From: Flagellimonas onchidii
GTDB taxonomy: Bacteria; Bacteroidota; Bacteroidia; Flavobacteriales; Flavobacteriaceae
DNA length: 64,000 nt
Assembly: GCF_004804315.1 (NCBI RefSeq)
Contig: NZ_SRXX01000002.1
Span: 310,001 to 374,000, forward strand
Reading direction: 5' to 3'
A program made the translations under genes and the position numbers. Of this stretch, positions 51,542-61,140 are shown in pieces. Numbering within the stretch: the first letter of the stretch is position 1; the number at the start of each line of letters is the position of its first letter. The notes under the pieces were generated by a model. That model was not told the DNA's origin and did not search any database. It saw nothing but the letters and a program-made list of their open reading frames with translations.

Positions 51542-54454
51542 CTAATTTATAATGGAATCATAAATCGCTTGCTGAATTCTAGTTCTCAACCCAGATTTGA
51601 TCAGCAAGGTATTACTGGATGAAGGGTAAGTTCTGTTGGACAAAAACACATAAACCAACTCTTCTTCAGGGTCTGCCCAAGTATACGTTCCGGTAAATCC
51701 GCTATGGCCAAAGCTCTTACGCGAAACACAACCACAGGTGGGACCTTTTTCCTCTAATTGAGGTTTGTCGAAACCAACTCCCCTACGCACGTTTTTGTGG
51801 CAGAAGTAGCAGGTATTGAATTTTTTTATGGTTCGATCATCCAAAAACCTTTTCCCTCCATAGATTCCTCCTTGTAAGTACATTTGCATGATTTTGGCTA
51901 CGTCCGTGGCATTGCCAAACAAACCTGCATGCCCCCCTACTCCGCCTTGCATGGCAGCTCCCATGTCGTGAACATAACCTTGTACGGTTTGATATCTAAA
52001 GTAATTGTCTTCTTCAGAGGGAACAATTTCCTCTTTCGAAAACCTTTCCAGTGGATTGAATCCCATATGATTAAGTCCCATAGGTTCAATTAAGAAGCTT
52101 TTGATCAATTCGTCCAAGGAATTACCGTAGGTCTCTTCAATATATTTCTTAAATACATAATAAGGGACATCACTATATCGATACCTATTGGATTTCAAAC
52201 TTTGCCTTCCAATACGATTATAAATGGAATCTTTGTATGCATCTGTCAAATACAGGTTTTCAGCAACTTTATACGAAAAACCGTCAGTTGGGGCATTCCT
52301 ATAAAATGCATTGGATGGTTTTCGATTTTTTGTCAAAGTATCTATGTAAAAGGCAATCCATGCAGGCAATCGTCCATAATGTGATAGTGCCTTAAGCACC
52401 GTAACGTCTTTTATTTCGGTAGAATCATATTGAGGTATAAGTTCTTTGAAGGTATTGTTTAAAGCAATCTTACCTTCTTCCTCCATTTTCATGATCAGGG
52501 GTAAGGTAGATAGAATTTTGGTCAAAGATGCCAAATCGTAAATATGTTCTTCAGTGATGCTTTCTTCAGAAGTATATGTTGGTTTTCCAAAGTTTTTATT
52601 ATAAATAACCTTACCTTTTTTGGCAATCAAAACCTGTGCTCCTGGAAACATTAATGAATCCAACCCGGCCTTAACCAAAGTATCTACAACTGCCAATCGC
52701 GAAGAACTTAATCCCACACGTTCTGGAAAACTGTACCCCAAACGATGTAATGGTTTAAGATCCAAGCCCGTATTTACCGGAAATTCTGAATGTGCTGAAA
52801 CAGGTAGTTTACCTTTTGTTCCAATAGCTCCAAAAATCACCTCAGCAGCTGATTCTTGTGCAATTTTGCTGTTTTGATATGCCACAACCAGTCCATCTAC
52901 CGTCTTAAAGTCAGGGATGTCTAAAAGCGCATAGGGCTTTGCAAAGACAGTTAAAACAGTATTGCTAGTTCTAAGGTTCGCAATTTCTCGAAGCCAAAAA
53001 AGCTCGTTTTTTGAGAACTTAGAGGATTTCCATGGGTTTTTGTTGCTCTTGTGAAATCCTATAATCACCAAATTGAAATCTGCCAAAGCACTTTTATATG
53101 CTGCTACATCTTTGGCTTTAACTCGTGTAACCCTTGCATATTGATTTAGTGTATTGAAAAACACTTCCCCAGAATCATCCCCAAATTCTACATAGGCTAT
53201 CTTTTTGTTTTCCAACTTTTTTATCGGAAGTAAGGAAAAATTGTTTTTCACCACTGTAATGGCATTCTCAATGGCCTTTTCATAGATTACGTCATTTTCG
53301 ACTCCATTTAGGTCTTCATAAAGGTTTTCCATATCAATTGGCTGGTAATTATTCAATCCAGCCTTATACTTGGCCATCAATATTTTCTTGACCGAATGTG
53401 CCAAACGCGTTTCAGAAATAACACCATTGTTATAGGCATCAACCAGTTTTTCTTTAGCTTTTAGGACATTATCTGGCATCAAAAGCATATCGTTCCCTGC
53501 TTTAAAAGCTTCGAGCTCAACCTCACCTTCAGGCGCAAATTGAGAAACAGCTTTCATATTTAGGGCATCGGTGAAAATCAATCCCTCAAAGCCCATTTCT
53601 TCTTTTAAGATTCCAGAAATAATCTGTTCGGAAAGTGTGGACGGCAAGCCTTCCCTAATTTCTAAATTGGGTACATCTAAGTGAGCTACCATAACAGACG
53701 TCAGGCCACTATCAATCAATTTTTGAAAAGGATAAAGTTCGATGGAATCCATTCGCTGTCTCGTAGAACTGATTATTGGCAACGATTTATGGGAATCTGT
53801 TGCGGTATCGCCATGACCTGGAAAGTGTTTCCCAGATGACAAAATCCCCGCTTTTTCCATGCCTCGTAGAAAGGCCATTCCCTTTTGGGCCACATTTTTA
53901 GGGTCTTCACCAAAAGAACGGTTGCCAATAATAGGATTTTTTGGGTTATTGTTTACATCAAGGTCTGGGGCAAAATTAATGTGTACCCCTAGCCTTTTGG
54001 CATGTTTCCCCACCTGAAGTCCCACCTCTTCAATAATTGAACTATCCTGAATTGCTCCCAATGTCATGTTCCAGGGAAAGGCATAGGTAGAATCCAATCG
54101 CATCGCCAATCCCCATTCAGCGTCCAAGGCAATCATTAAGGGTGTTTTGGAAATCGATTGGAATTCATTGGTAAGCTTTGCTTGCCTGCCAGGACCACCG
54201 GGCAAAAATACCACTCCCCCAATATGGTGTTCCCGAATCAAATCTTTAATCTTATCGGAAGCGGATTTAGCTTGATTGGAGGCAATGCTAACCATCATCA
54301 ATTGCCCAATCCGTTCTTCAACGGACATTGCATTATATTTTTCCTCAACCCAATTTTGTTGGGCCAAAGAATCCTTTGTGATCAGCGGGTTATGTTGACC
54401 CTTGACACTCCAAAAAACCAGTAAAAAAAGGGGAAAGTAATTGTTTATCCTCAT
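51542..54454 (-). CDS. GH3 beta-N-acetylglucosaminidase (NagZ-like) fused to a beta-lactamase-fold serine hydrolase
   Basis: A 970-aa exported protein with a signal peptide (about residues 1-19). The N-terminal GH3 domain has the NagZ-type K-H-F-P-G-H-G-D-T loop at 209-217, which carries the catalytic His-Asp dyad, and the nucleophile Asp296 in F-T-D-A-L-N-M. A GH3 C-terminal domain follows (about 385-560). From about 590 a class-C beta-lactamase/PBP-like domain begins, with S-L-T-K at 643-646, Y-S-D near 760 and H-S-G near 917. The family probably trims peptidoglycan sugars and peptides in the periplasm. It is followed by bshA 29 nt downstream. Confidence 0.92.
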   Translation of the reverse strand: MRINNYFPLFLLVFWSVKGQHNPLITKDSLAQQNWVEEKYNAMSVEERIGQLMMVSIASNQAKSASDKIKDLIREHHIGGVVFLPGGPGRQAKLTNEFQSISKTPLMIALDAEWGLAMRLDSTYAFPWNMTLGAIQDSSIIEEVGLQVGKHAKRLGVHINFAPDLDVNNNPKNPIIGNRSFGEDPKNVAQKGMAFLRGMEKAGILSSGKHFPGHGDTATDSHKSLPIISSTRQRMDSIELYPFQKLIDSGLTSVMVAHLDVPNLEIREGLPSTLSEQIISGILKEEMGFEGLIFTDALNMKAVSQFAPEGEVELEAFKAGNDMLLMPDNVLKAKEKLVDAYNNGVISETRLAHSVKKILMAKYKAGLNNYQPIDMENLYEDLNGVENDVIYEKAIENAITVVKNNFSLLPIKKLENKKIAYVEFGDDSGEVFFNTLNQYARVTRVKAKDVAAYKSALADFNLVIIGFHKSNKNPWKSSKFSKNELFWLREIANLRTSNTVLTVFAKPYALLDIPDFKTVDGLVVAYQNSKIAQESAAEVIFGAIGTKGKLPVSAHSEFPVNTGLDLKPLHRLGYSFPERVGLSSSRLAVVDTLVKAGLDSLMFPGAQVLIAKKGKVIYNKNFGKPTYTSEESITEEHIYDLASLTKILSTLPLIMKMEEEGKIALNNTFKELIPQYDSTEIKDVTVLKALSHYGRLPAWIAFYIDTLTKNRKPSNAFYRNAPTDGFSYKVAENLYLTDAYKDSIYNRIGRQSLKSNRYRYSDVPYYVFKKYIEETYGNSLDELIKSFLIEPMGLNHMGFNPLERFSKEEIVPSEEDNYFRYQTVQGYVHDMGAAMQGGVGGHAGLFGNATDVAKIMQMYLQGGIYGGKRFLDDRTIKKFNTCYFCHKNVRRGVGFDKPQLEEKGPTCGCVSRKSFGHSGFTGTYTWADPEEELVYVFLSNRTYPSSSNTLLIKSGLRTRIQQAIYDSIIN

Positions 54455-54742
54455 AAAATCTTATCTGAGACCTGAACTTACAACGCTTAAAAATATTGCA
54501 TTTCATCGAAGAACGCACAATTATTGGGATAAATTAAGGATTTTCTAAGACCACCCTATCCTGTAAGCATAGTTTTTCATACTTCCAGAATTATTTTAAA
54601 ACATCGTTTGCAGGAAACAAGAAACTTTAAAAAAGATACCCCGTAGTGCCTAGTATTGACAAAAGTCATTAAAAATCAATATCATGTTGAGTACATTTAT
54701 CAATTAATAGTTAAGATGTGTCACCAATAAAAACTTAAATAA

Positions 54743-55126
54743 ATGTGGAAACATATACTAGCTTGGTTCCCGCTTATTTTTATTGCAATTGCCAACGGGT
54801 TATTTCGTGAGAAATTTTTAGCAAGTTATTTAAACGAGCTTCGGGCTCACCAAATGTCTACTGCAAGCATGATCCTGTTATTTGGCGTCTACGTTTGGAT
54901 ATTATTTAAGATATGGCCTCCAATGTCTGCCAATCAGGCAATATTGATTGGTTTAATATGGCTATTCCTAACGGTGATTTTTGAATTTTTATTTGGACAT
55001 TATGTTGCAGGGCACTCTTGGGATAAGCTTCTAAATGATTACAACATTTTACAAGGACGTGTTTGGGTCTTGGCGCTCATCTGGATATTCATCGCGCCAT
55101 ACATTATTTACCAGATACAAAAATAA
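54743..55126 (+). CDS. Small four-helix membrane protein of unknown function
   Basis: A 127-aa protein with four hydrophobic segments at about residues 6-22, 42-60, 66-86 and 105-124. A short polar loop after the third holds G-H-Y-V-A-G-H-S-W-D. I do not recognise a named family. It stands alone on the plus strand, divergent from the GH3 gene (288 nt, no clear promoter) and convergent with the gene ending at 55249. Coding status is supported by the clean membrane-protein composition and length. Confidence 0.75.
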   Translation: MWKHILAWFPLIFIAIANGLFREKFLASYLNELRAHQMSTASMILLFGVYVWILFKIWPPMSANQAILIGLIWLFLTVIFEFLFGHYVAGHSWDKLLNDYNILQGRVWVLALIWIFIAPYIIYQIQK

Positions 55127-55248
55127 GAGGGCTGTTCAGTTATTGGGCATAACTAAAAGGACATGAATGCGTTTTAATGATTTACATCCACCATTAGTAG
55201 ATGTCTTTCCCTTTAGAAAAAAAGAAAGGAGCTTTAAAAAAGGGGTTG

Positions 55249-55731
55249 CTAGACGAATCGTGAATGCCAACTTTCACTGGCAGGTACTTCCCAATGCTCT
55301 TGATATTCCAATTTATTCGTTACAAGATTATTGAAAACAATAGTGTTTTTTGAAATGGCTTTATCCTTAGCCATTTTTTTGAAATCCTTTAGGGATTTGT
55401 ATGCAACATGTTCCCCTTGTTTGAAGGATACATTCATGCGATCCATCAAGTTCACATTGTACTGTTGCTCCAATTGTTGTATAAAATGAACGGAAGCATC
55501 TATTGAGCAACCAGAAGCACTTGCATTGGTTTGGTCCAACCCAATAATGATAAATCTATTGTATTTAATCTCAAAACCTGCGCTTAAATCACTACCATGG
55601 GCCGTCCATTCATTTAGGAAGTCGGACAAAGCATGTTTTATTTCTTCCAGCTCCAAATCAGAAAAACCTCTATTTGATTGATAAATCCAAATTCGAGCGT
55701 TATCCGGTAATTTTAAAAAATCCACTAACAT
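55249..55731 (-). CDS. Conserved flavobacterial protein commonly labelled ABC transporter ATPase
   Basis: A 160-aa cytoplasmic protein starting M-L-V-D-F-L-K-L-P-D-N-A-R-I-W-I-Y-Q-S-N-R, which matches a Bacteroidota protein usually named ABC transporter ATPase. No Walker A, Walker B or ABC signature can be found, so the name is likely misleading. The region I-I-G-L-D-Q-T-N-A-S-A-S-G-C-S-I-D holds the only conserved cysteine. It is the last gene of a minus-strand run beginning at the MlaD-like gene, 16 nt after the LamG-like gene. Function unknown. Confidence 0.82.
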   Translation of the reverse strand: MLVDFLKLPDNARIWIYQSNRGFSDLELEEIKHALSDFLNEWTAHGSDLSAGFEIKYNRFIIIGLDQTNASASGCSIDASVHFIQQLEQQYNVNLMDRMNVSFKQGEHVAYKSLKDFKKMAKDKAISKNTIVFNNLVTNKLEYQEHWEVPASESWHSRFV

Positions 55732-55747
55732 CTTCTCCTTTTATTGT

Positions 55748-56590
55748 TTAATTCAATAATTCCTTTAAACCTCCTTTGGCATCAAAAACACGCCTTATTT
55801 CTTCCTGCGTCAATACCTTGTTAAAAATGGCCAGCTCATCCATCAATCCAATGTAATTGATACCCAACATTATTCTTGCTTTTTCCTCGTCCCAGGTAAA
55901 CGGATCATTAATGTCCGAAACTTCACCTTTAAATTCGCCATCAACAAATAGTTCATGTTTTGCCAAATCAGTGTTCAACTTTGATATGTTCATCACAACA
56001 TGCGTCCATTTACCATGTCCAAAAGAAGGGTTGTTTACCGTCACCAGACGTTTTTCCAATATAGGAGCCTCATCACTGTCCTTGATATACCATGCATCAT
56101 TATCACCGATCACTCCCAATCTGAAATCCCGGGGAGATTTGTCATTAAAATCGACCCATAGCGCTGCATCGTTGTACTTTGCATCCGTAATCTGGATGGG
56201 GTCACAGTATTTGGTCACCAAATCTTTGTCCGGGTCTATTTGCAGCCAAAAAGAAACTGCCAAACTCCATTGGTCTTTGTTATAGGCAACGTTGTTTTTT
56301 GCTTTGTAAAATATAATCTCATCACCCTTCGCAAAAAAACCTAGGGCATCACCCACCAATCCTTTTCCTTCTGCAATACGGACATTATCGCTCTTAACCC
56401 CTTTCTCTTCATTATCTTTTTTATCGAAACTTTCGGCCGTATATATTTTTGAATCGCCAGTGGCCACTTCTGCTGTCGTGCCCTTATCAAAAGAACTATA
56501 AAAAATAACATTTTGCTTCAGTTCCCATTCTTCTTTACAGGATAGCATCGTCAAAAGGAACAATACATAAATAGCATACTTCGTTTTCAT
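55748..56590 (-). CDS. Putative lipoprotein with a LamG/concanavalin-like domain
   Basis: A 280-aa protein with a lipoprotein signal ending L-T-M-L-S-C at residue 18. The rest looks like one LamG-like jelly-roll: N-V-I-F-Y-S-S-F-D near the start, W-S-L-A-V-S-F-W-L-Q near residue 110, K-W-T-H-V-V-M-N-I and F-V-D-G-E in the middle, and G-L-M-D-E-L-A-I-F-N-K-V-L-T near the end. Such domains bind carbohydrates or form part of surface enzymes; no catalytic motif is visible. It lies 58 nt after the Fe-S protein gene and 16 nt before the next gene. Confidence 0.85.
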   Translation of the reverse strand: MKTKYAIYVLFLLTMLSCKEEWELKQNVIFYSSFDKGTTAEVATGDSKIYTAESFDKKDNEEKGVKSDNVRIAEGKGLVGDALGFFAKGDEIIFYKAKNNVAYNKDQWSLAVSFWLQIDPDKDLVTKYCDPIQITDAKYNDAALWVDFNDKSPRDFRLGVIGDNDAWYIKDSDEAPILEKRLVTVNNPSFGHGKWTHVVMNISKLNTDLAKHELFVDGEFKGEVSDINDPFTWDEEKARIMLGINYIGLMDELAIFNKVLTQEEIRRVFDAKGGLKELLN

Positions 56591-56648
56591 TATGATTGAT
56601 TATTAGTGAAGTGGTTTGAAACAATAGACGTAAAAACTCCCTATAACA

Positions 56649-57440
56649 TTACACATCTAAAGAATTGGCAATCAATTCAGCAACGTCCAAAACGGTCACA
56701 CTGTCCTCTTTCTCGTGAGCCTTAATTCCATCTGTCATCATCGTATTGCAATAAGGGCATCCCGTTGCAATGATATGGGGATTGGTTTCCAAAGCATCTT
56801 TTGTACGCATTACATTAATGTCCATATCCCCTTTTTCAGGTTCCTTGAACATTTGTGCGCCTCCTGCCCCGCAACAAAGTGCTGTTTTTTTATGGCGTTT
56901 CATCTCAATGATATCCGCATTCGTCTTTTGAAGTACCTCTCTTGGGGCATCGTAAACCGAATTGGCCCTTCCTAAGTAACACGGATCGTGAAAGGTAATC
57001 CGTTTTCCTTTATATTCTTGACCTTCAAAAGATAAACGCCCTTTATCAATCAATTCTTTGATATATTGGGTATGATGGATGACTTCATAGTTTCCACCCA
57101 AACCGGGGTATTCGTTTTTCAATGTATTAAAGGAGTGTGGGTCGCAGGTTACAATACGTTTTATTTCGTAGCCGTTCAAAACCTCGATATTCATCATGGC
57201 CTGCATTTGAAACAAAAATTCGTTCCCCGCACGTTTGGCAACATCACCAGTACAGCTTTCTTCAGGTCCCAGAACAGCAAAATCCACGTTGGCCTTGTTT
57301 AATATCTTCACAAACGCCCGGGAAATCTTTTTTGCCCGATCATCATAGCTGCCAGCCGAACCCACCCAAAATAAAATCTCGGGTTGGGTACCTTGAGCCA
57401 TAAATTCTTCTATGGTCTTTACTGTAAGTTGTTCACTCAT
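56649..57440 (-). CDS. Fe-S oxidoreductase subunit with CCG domains (HdrB/GlpC-like)
   Basis: A 263-aa cytoplasmic protein with cysteine-rich CCG motifs: D-P-C-Y-L-G-R near residue 150, A-L-C-C-G-A-G-G near 188 and T-G-C-P-Y-C-N-T near 228, plus a partial set near 62 (E-E-S-C-T-G-D). These are typical of heterodisulfide-reductase subunit B and lactate/glycerol-phosphate oxidoreductase subunits. It pairs with the membrane Fe-S protein 9 nt upstream. Together they probably pass electrons between quinones and a soluble donor; the substrate is not evident. The pair is a conserved feature of this flavobacterial gene neighbourhood. Confidence 0.9.
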   Translation of the reverse strand: MSEQLTVKTIEEFMAQGTQPEILFWVGSAGSYDDRAKKISRAFVKILNKANVDFAVLGPEESCTGDVAKRAGNEFLFQMQAMMNIEVLNGYEIKRIVTCDPHSFNTLKNEYPGLGGNYEVIHHTQYIKELIDKGRLSFEGQEYKGKRITFHDPCYLGRANSVYDAPREVLQKTNADIIEMKRHKKTALCCGAGGAQMFKEPEKGDMDINVMRTKDALETNPHIIATGCPYCNTMMTDGIKAHEKEDSVTVLDVAELIANSLDV

Positions 57441-57449
57441 AGCTCTAGA

Positions 57450-58772
57450 TTATTCGTTTACCCAGTTTAGACGATCCATTTGGTTGTATGGCCATGGTGC
57501 ACCATTATTTTCGATGTTGGACATCATGTTATTCAATTCCGTTGGCGCTGCAGATTGCTCCATCACCAAAAACCGTCTCATTTCCACAATTATGGACAAG
57601 GGATCTATACTTACTGGACAAGCCTGAACACAGGCATTACAGGTGGTGCAGGCCCAAAGTTCTTCACGTGAGATGTAGTCATCCAAAAGTTGTTTTCCAT
57701 CTGGCACAAATTCACCCTTATTGGCATCGATGTTTTTGCCGACTTCCTCCAATCGGTCGCGGGTGTCCATCATTATTTTTCTAGGCGACAGCTTCTTCCC
57801 TGTTTGGTTGGCGGGACATTCTGAGGTACATCTTCCGCATTCGGTGCAAGTATATGCGTTCAGGAGTTGCACCCAGTTCAAATCCATAACATCTGACGCT
57901 CCAAATTTTTCTGGTTCGGGAGCATCATCTGCAGGAGCGGCAAAGGGATCCGCCGATGGGTCAAGCATTAACTTGACCTCATTGGTAACAGCTTCAAGGT
58001 TATTGAACTGTCCTTGTGGCTTTACTTTCCCGTAATAGGTATTTGGAAATGCAAGTATGATGTGTAAATGCTTTGAATAATACAGGTAGTTTAAAAAGGC
58101 CAAAATCCCTACGATATGTAGCCACCAAGCTGTTCTTTCGATAATAACAAGTGTTGAAGTTGTCATTCCATCGAAAAGGGGAATCAAAAATTGACTAATT
58201 GGAAAAGCTCCTGCTTTGGTATAATGCGGGGCATCCAATTGCTGTAATTGAAAATCTGCTGCATTCATGGTCAAAAACAGTAACATCAGCACGAATTCTA
58301 TATATAGAATCATGTTTCCGTCTTTTTTGGGCCATCCTTTCATTTCTGGCTTGATAAAACGTTGCAGCTTGATTACGTTTCGTCTAATCCAAAAGATTAC
58401 AACAGCAACTATGACCAATAAAGCCAGTACTTCGAACGAGCCTATCAAGAAATCATAAAACACTCCCAAGGGAGCAAATATGCGATGAGTACCCAAAATA
58501 CCATCTATGATAATTTCAAGTACTTCAATATTAATAATTATAAAGCCAACATAAACCAGAATATGCATCAGGCCTGCTACGGGTCTAACAACCATTTTGG
58601 TCTGACCTAAAGCTATTTTGGCCATATTTTTCCAACGCTCGGATTTGTTATCACTAACATCAGCATCTTTTCCCAACTTAATGTTTCTTGATAACTTTTT
58701 TACATTCTTGGAAAAGAAGCCTATCCCTGCAATTAGGACAATTACAAAAAGAATATTGGAAAGATATTGCAT
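57450..58772 (-). CDS. Membrane-bound 4Fe-4S ferredoxin-type oxidoreductase subunit (HdrC/NarI-like)
   Basis: A 440-aa protein. Five or six hydrophobic segments occupy residues 1-260, resembling a cytochrome b or NarI-like membrane part. Two 4Fe-4S motifs then follow: C-T-E-C-G-R-C-T-S-E-C-P near 311 and C-T-T-C-N-A-C-V-Q-A-C-P near 377. It would accept or donate electrons at the quinone pool and pass them to the CCG-domain subunit encoded 9 nt downstream. It lies 3 nt after the MlaD-like gene. The electron donor is not identifiable from the sequence. Confidence 0.9.
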   Translation of the reverse strand: MQYLSNILFVIVLIAGIGFFSKNVKKLSRNIKLGKDADVSDNKSERWKNMAKIALGQTKMVVRPVAGLMHILVYVGFIIINIEVLEIIIDGILGTHRIFAPLGVFYDFLIGSFEVLALLVIVAVVIFWIRRNVIKLQRFIKPEMKGWPKKDGNMILYIEFVLMLLFLTMNAADFQLQQLDAPHYTKAGAFPISQFLIPLFDGMTTSTLVIIERTAWWLHIVGILAFLNYLYYSKHLHIILAFPNTYYGKVKPQGQFNNLEAVTNEVKLMLDPSADPFAAPADDAPEPEKFGASDVMDLNWVQLLNAYTCTECGRCTSECPANQTGKKLSPRKIMMDTRDRLEEVGKNIDANKGEFVPDGKQLLDDYISREELWACTTCNACVQACPVSIDPLSIIVEMRRFLVMEQSAAPTELNNMMSNIENNGAPWPYNQMDRLNWVNE

Positions 58773-58775
58773 AAA

Positions 58776-59741
58776 TCAATTCTGGTTTTGTTCAGCTGGG
58801 TCGTTCTCCGGCAACTCGTAATCTTTCTGCTTTTTCCCAAACACCGAAACATTGACATACCTTTTTGGATTAAGCCTAAAGTCTTGTAATAACAGTTCCA
58901 GCTGTCTTGAGGCCTCTGTCAAATTTTTATAAAGCTCATCATCATTTGCCAATTTACCCAAAGAACCTTCTCCTTGCTCAATTTTGCCCAGAACAGCATT
59001 CAAGCGGCTAACCGTTTTTTGAAAATTGGCCACCGTTCCCGCCAAACCAGAGTTCGCCAAAGAATCTGATAGCGTTGCAAAGTTGGCAGTAATCTTGTCC
59101 ACATTTTTTAAAGAACGATCCAATTGCCCCTTATTGGCTTCTAAAAGTATATTAAGTTTATCCGCACTGGACTTGAATGAACTGATCATTTCATTTAACC
59201 CGGCAATGCTTTGCCGTAATTCAACCCTTGTGCGGTCATCCAAAACATCATTCACATTCATCAACAATGAATCCGCATGTGAAACCGCTCCTTCTACCTT
59301 TAATTGCAGGGGGGTCAACTTTTCTTGCACTAAAGCCGTAATCCCTGGTTTGGTGCTCGATTTTAATGTGTCACCGGACTTCGCCATAGGAGCACCATCA
59401 AAAACGGGATGAATCTGCACACCTTTTCCTCCAATTATACCTGTATCATAAATTTCTGCACTGCTATTTTTGGAGAATTCATATCCTTCATCAACCGAAA
59501 AGGTAACTACCGATTGAAATCTATCATCTTTGAATTTAATGCCAGTTACATTGCCCACAACCACTCCGTTAATGGTGACCTGTGTTCCAGATTGAATTCC
59601 TCCTACGTGATCATAAACCGCGTATAGGATTTTGGTATTTTCAAAAATAGATGAAGATTTTAAGTAGCTCAATCCAAAAATAAATGCTAAAATCCCGGAG
59701 AGCACGATAATCCCAGTCTTGATTTCCCTGGATAGTTTCAA
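58776..59741 (-). CDS. MlaD/MCE-family lipid-transport protein
   Basis: A 321-aa protein with one N-terminal membrane helix (residues 9-28), then an MCE domain with V-Y-D-H-V-G-G-I-Q-S-G-T-Q-V-T-I-N-G-V-V-V-G and G-G-K-G-V-Q-I-H-P-V. A long helical region follows and the end is polar. It is the substrate-binding part of a lipid ABC transporter that works between membranes; the ATPase and permease are not adjacent here. The start is TTG at 59741, which gives the family-like M-K-L-S-R-E-I-K-T-G; no ATG is available nearby. It begins the minus-strand run down to 55249. Confidence 0.9.
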   Translation of the reverse strand: MKLSREIKTGIIVLSGILAFIFGLSYLKSSSIFENTKILYAVYDHVGGIQSGTQVTINGVVVGNVTGIKFKDDRFQSVVTFSVDEGYEFSKNSSAEIYDTGIIGGKGVQIHPVFDGAPMAKSGDTLKSSTKPGITALVQEKLTPLQLKVEGAVSHADSLLMNVNDVLDDRTRVELRQSIAGLNEMISSFKSSADKLNILLEANKGQLDRSLKNVDKITANFATLSDSLANSGLAGTVANFQKTVSRLNAVLGKIEQGEGSLGKLANDDELYKNLTEASRQLELLLQDFRLNPKRYVNVSVFGKKQKDYELPENDPAEQNQN

Positions 59742-59764
59742 AAGATTCGGTTTTCAGTTCCTAA

Positions 59765-59772
59765 CAAAATTA
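59765..59772 (-). promoter_or_regulatory. Putative minus-strand -7 element for the MlaD-like gene
   Basis: The minus strand reads TAATTTTG 24 nt before the TTG start at 59741. A TTTG box lies 13 nt further upstream, closer than usual. The site lies inside a small palindrome (TTCCTAA ... TTAGGAA). Confidence 0.4.
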
Positions 59773-59807
59773 GGAATATTTTTAACAAAGGGCTTAAGTT
59801 ATCAATC

Positions 59808-61010
59808 CTATTTAAGGACTTCCTTTAAAGATACTCTAACTCCTTTTTTGTATGCGACGATATAGGAGGTAGTATAACCTTTGGCATCTGCTCTTGATTT
59901 CAGTCTTTTTGCCTCGGCATGCGAAGTGGCATTTCCGTACATGTACCTGTATAAGTTTTTATAAGGCTCTTTGGAAATCATGTTCAAACCCTTAAAATTC
60001 TCAGCTTTCAGAGGAATGTTCTTTGCACTTGCCATTAACTGTACTTTAAAAACCACATCACTTTTGGGAGCGGGTTTGGTTTTTGGCTTGCTTTCCGAGG
60101 ACACAACCTTTGTTGGCTGTTTTGCAACTGGTTTTTCTTCTTCTTGCACATTTTGTTCACCTTTCGTAGTCGTATGAAGCGCACCAGAGGAATCTTCTAT
60201 TACAACAGGAGTCGAATCCAAATCCAAACCTGAAGCAATATCATCTTTATAAGCAATAATGGCTTCAGCTATTGCTTTACCCATTTCTCGTTGACCTTTA
60301 GCAGAATTTAAATAACTTCCCTCGTTCTTATTAGTCAAAAAACCTGCTTCAATTAAAACGCTGGGCATAAAGGTTTGATGTAATACAATAAAACCTGCTT
60401 GCTTTACTTTTCGGTCTTTACGGCTTAGTTTTTTTGTGAAATTATCTTGCAATTTCTTCCCGAGCATAATACTTTGATCCAAAAATTCTTCTTGCATAAT
60501 GGTTAATCCGATTACAGATTCAGGGGAGTTGATATCATACTCAGCATATTTTTGCTCATAATTATCTTCCAAGTAGATAACAGAGTTTTCCTTTTTGGCC
60601 ACTTCAAAATTCTGTCGGTTAGCGTGCAATCCTAAAACAAAAGTACCTGCGCCGTAGGCATTGGAGTTATGCGAGTCGCAATGAACAGAAACAAAGAGAT
60701 CCGCATTAGCCTGATTAGCAATTTCGCCTCTTTTAAATAAGTTAACAAAAGTGTCATCCTTCCGAGTATAGATAACTTTAACATTGGGATTCTTTTCCAG
60801 TTCCTCACCTGCCTTCAAAACAATATTCAATGCTATGTTTTTTTCAAGATATCCATTTCCGAGGTTTCCAGGATCGTGTCCGCCATGACCAGCATCTAAA
60901 ACAACAACAAATTTATCTTTAGGTGGTATTTCGGTATTATTTTTGGTAAACGAAGTCAGGGGCAGGACCACGATGAAGAAAATAAAAAAACCTAACTGAC
61001 TTTTTTTCAT
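59808..61010 (-). CDS. N-acetylmuramoyl-L-alanine amidase with SPOR-like C-terminus
   Basis: A 400-aa exported amidase that cuts the bond between MurNAc and the first L-Ala of peptidoglycan. The start at 61010 (M-K-K-S-Q-L-G-F-F) gives a normal signal peptide; the frame runs on to 61286 but overlaps the divergent gene and lacks a sensible N-terminus. The zinc-site motifs are V-L-D-A-G-H-G-G-H-D-P-G near residue 42, Y-L-E-K-N-I-A-L-N, S-V-H-C-D-S-H and V-L-I-E-A-G-F-L-T-N. The last 85 residues are SPOR-like (V-Q-L-M-A-S). The divergent arrangement with the LptD-like gene is common in flavobacteria. Confidence 0.93.
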   Translation of the reverse strand: MKKSQLGFFIFFIVVLPLTSFTKNNTEIPPKDKFVVVLDAGHGGHDPGNLGNGYLEKNIALNIVLKAGEELEKNPNVKVIYTRKDDTFVNLFKRGEIANQANADLFVSVHCDSHNSNAYGAGTFVLGLHANRQNFEVAKKENSVIYLEDNYEQKYAEYDINSPESVIGLTIMQEEFLDQSIMLGKKLQDNFTKKLSRKDRKVKQAGFIVLHQTFMPSVLIEAGFLTNKNEGSYLNSAKGQREMGKAIAEAIIAYKDDIASGLDLDSTPVVIEDSSGALHTTTKGEQNVQEEEKPVAKQPTKVVSSESKPKTKPAPKSDVVFKVQLMASAKNIPLKAENFKGLNMISKEPYKNLYRYMYGNATSHAEAKRLKSRADAKGYTTSYIVAYKKGVRVSLKEVLK

Positions 61011-61086
61011 AAGAACTGCGTAATTATAGTATCCCTTGAAGGTTAAAAATATTGTAATCCTCAATAATCGGAACAAAAAATATATG

Positions 61087-61094
61087 TAAGTTTG
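61087..61094 (+). promoter_or_regulatory. Putative -7 promoter element for the LptD-like gene
   Basis: TAAGTTTG matches TAnnTTTG, 46 nt before the TTG start at 61141, in the 130-nt divergent gap. No -33 box was found at usual spacing. Confidence 0.45.
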
Positions 61095-61140
61095 AGCCCA
61101 AAAACTGAGCCAAACTTCCACAAAAATAGGATTTATAGCG

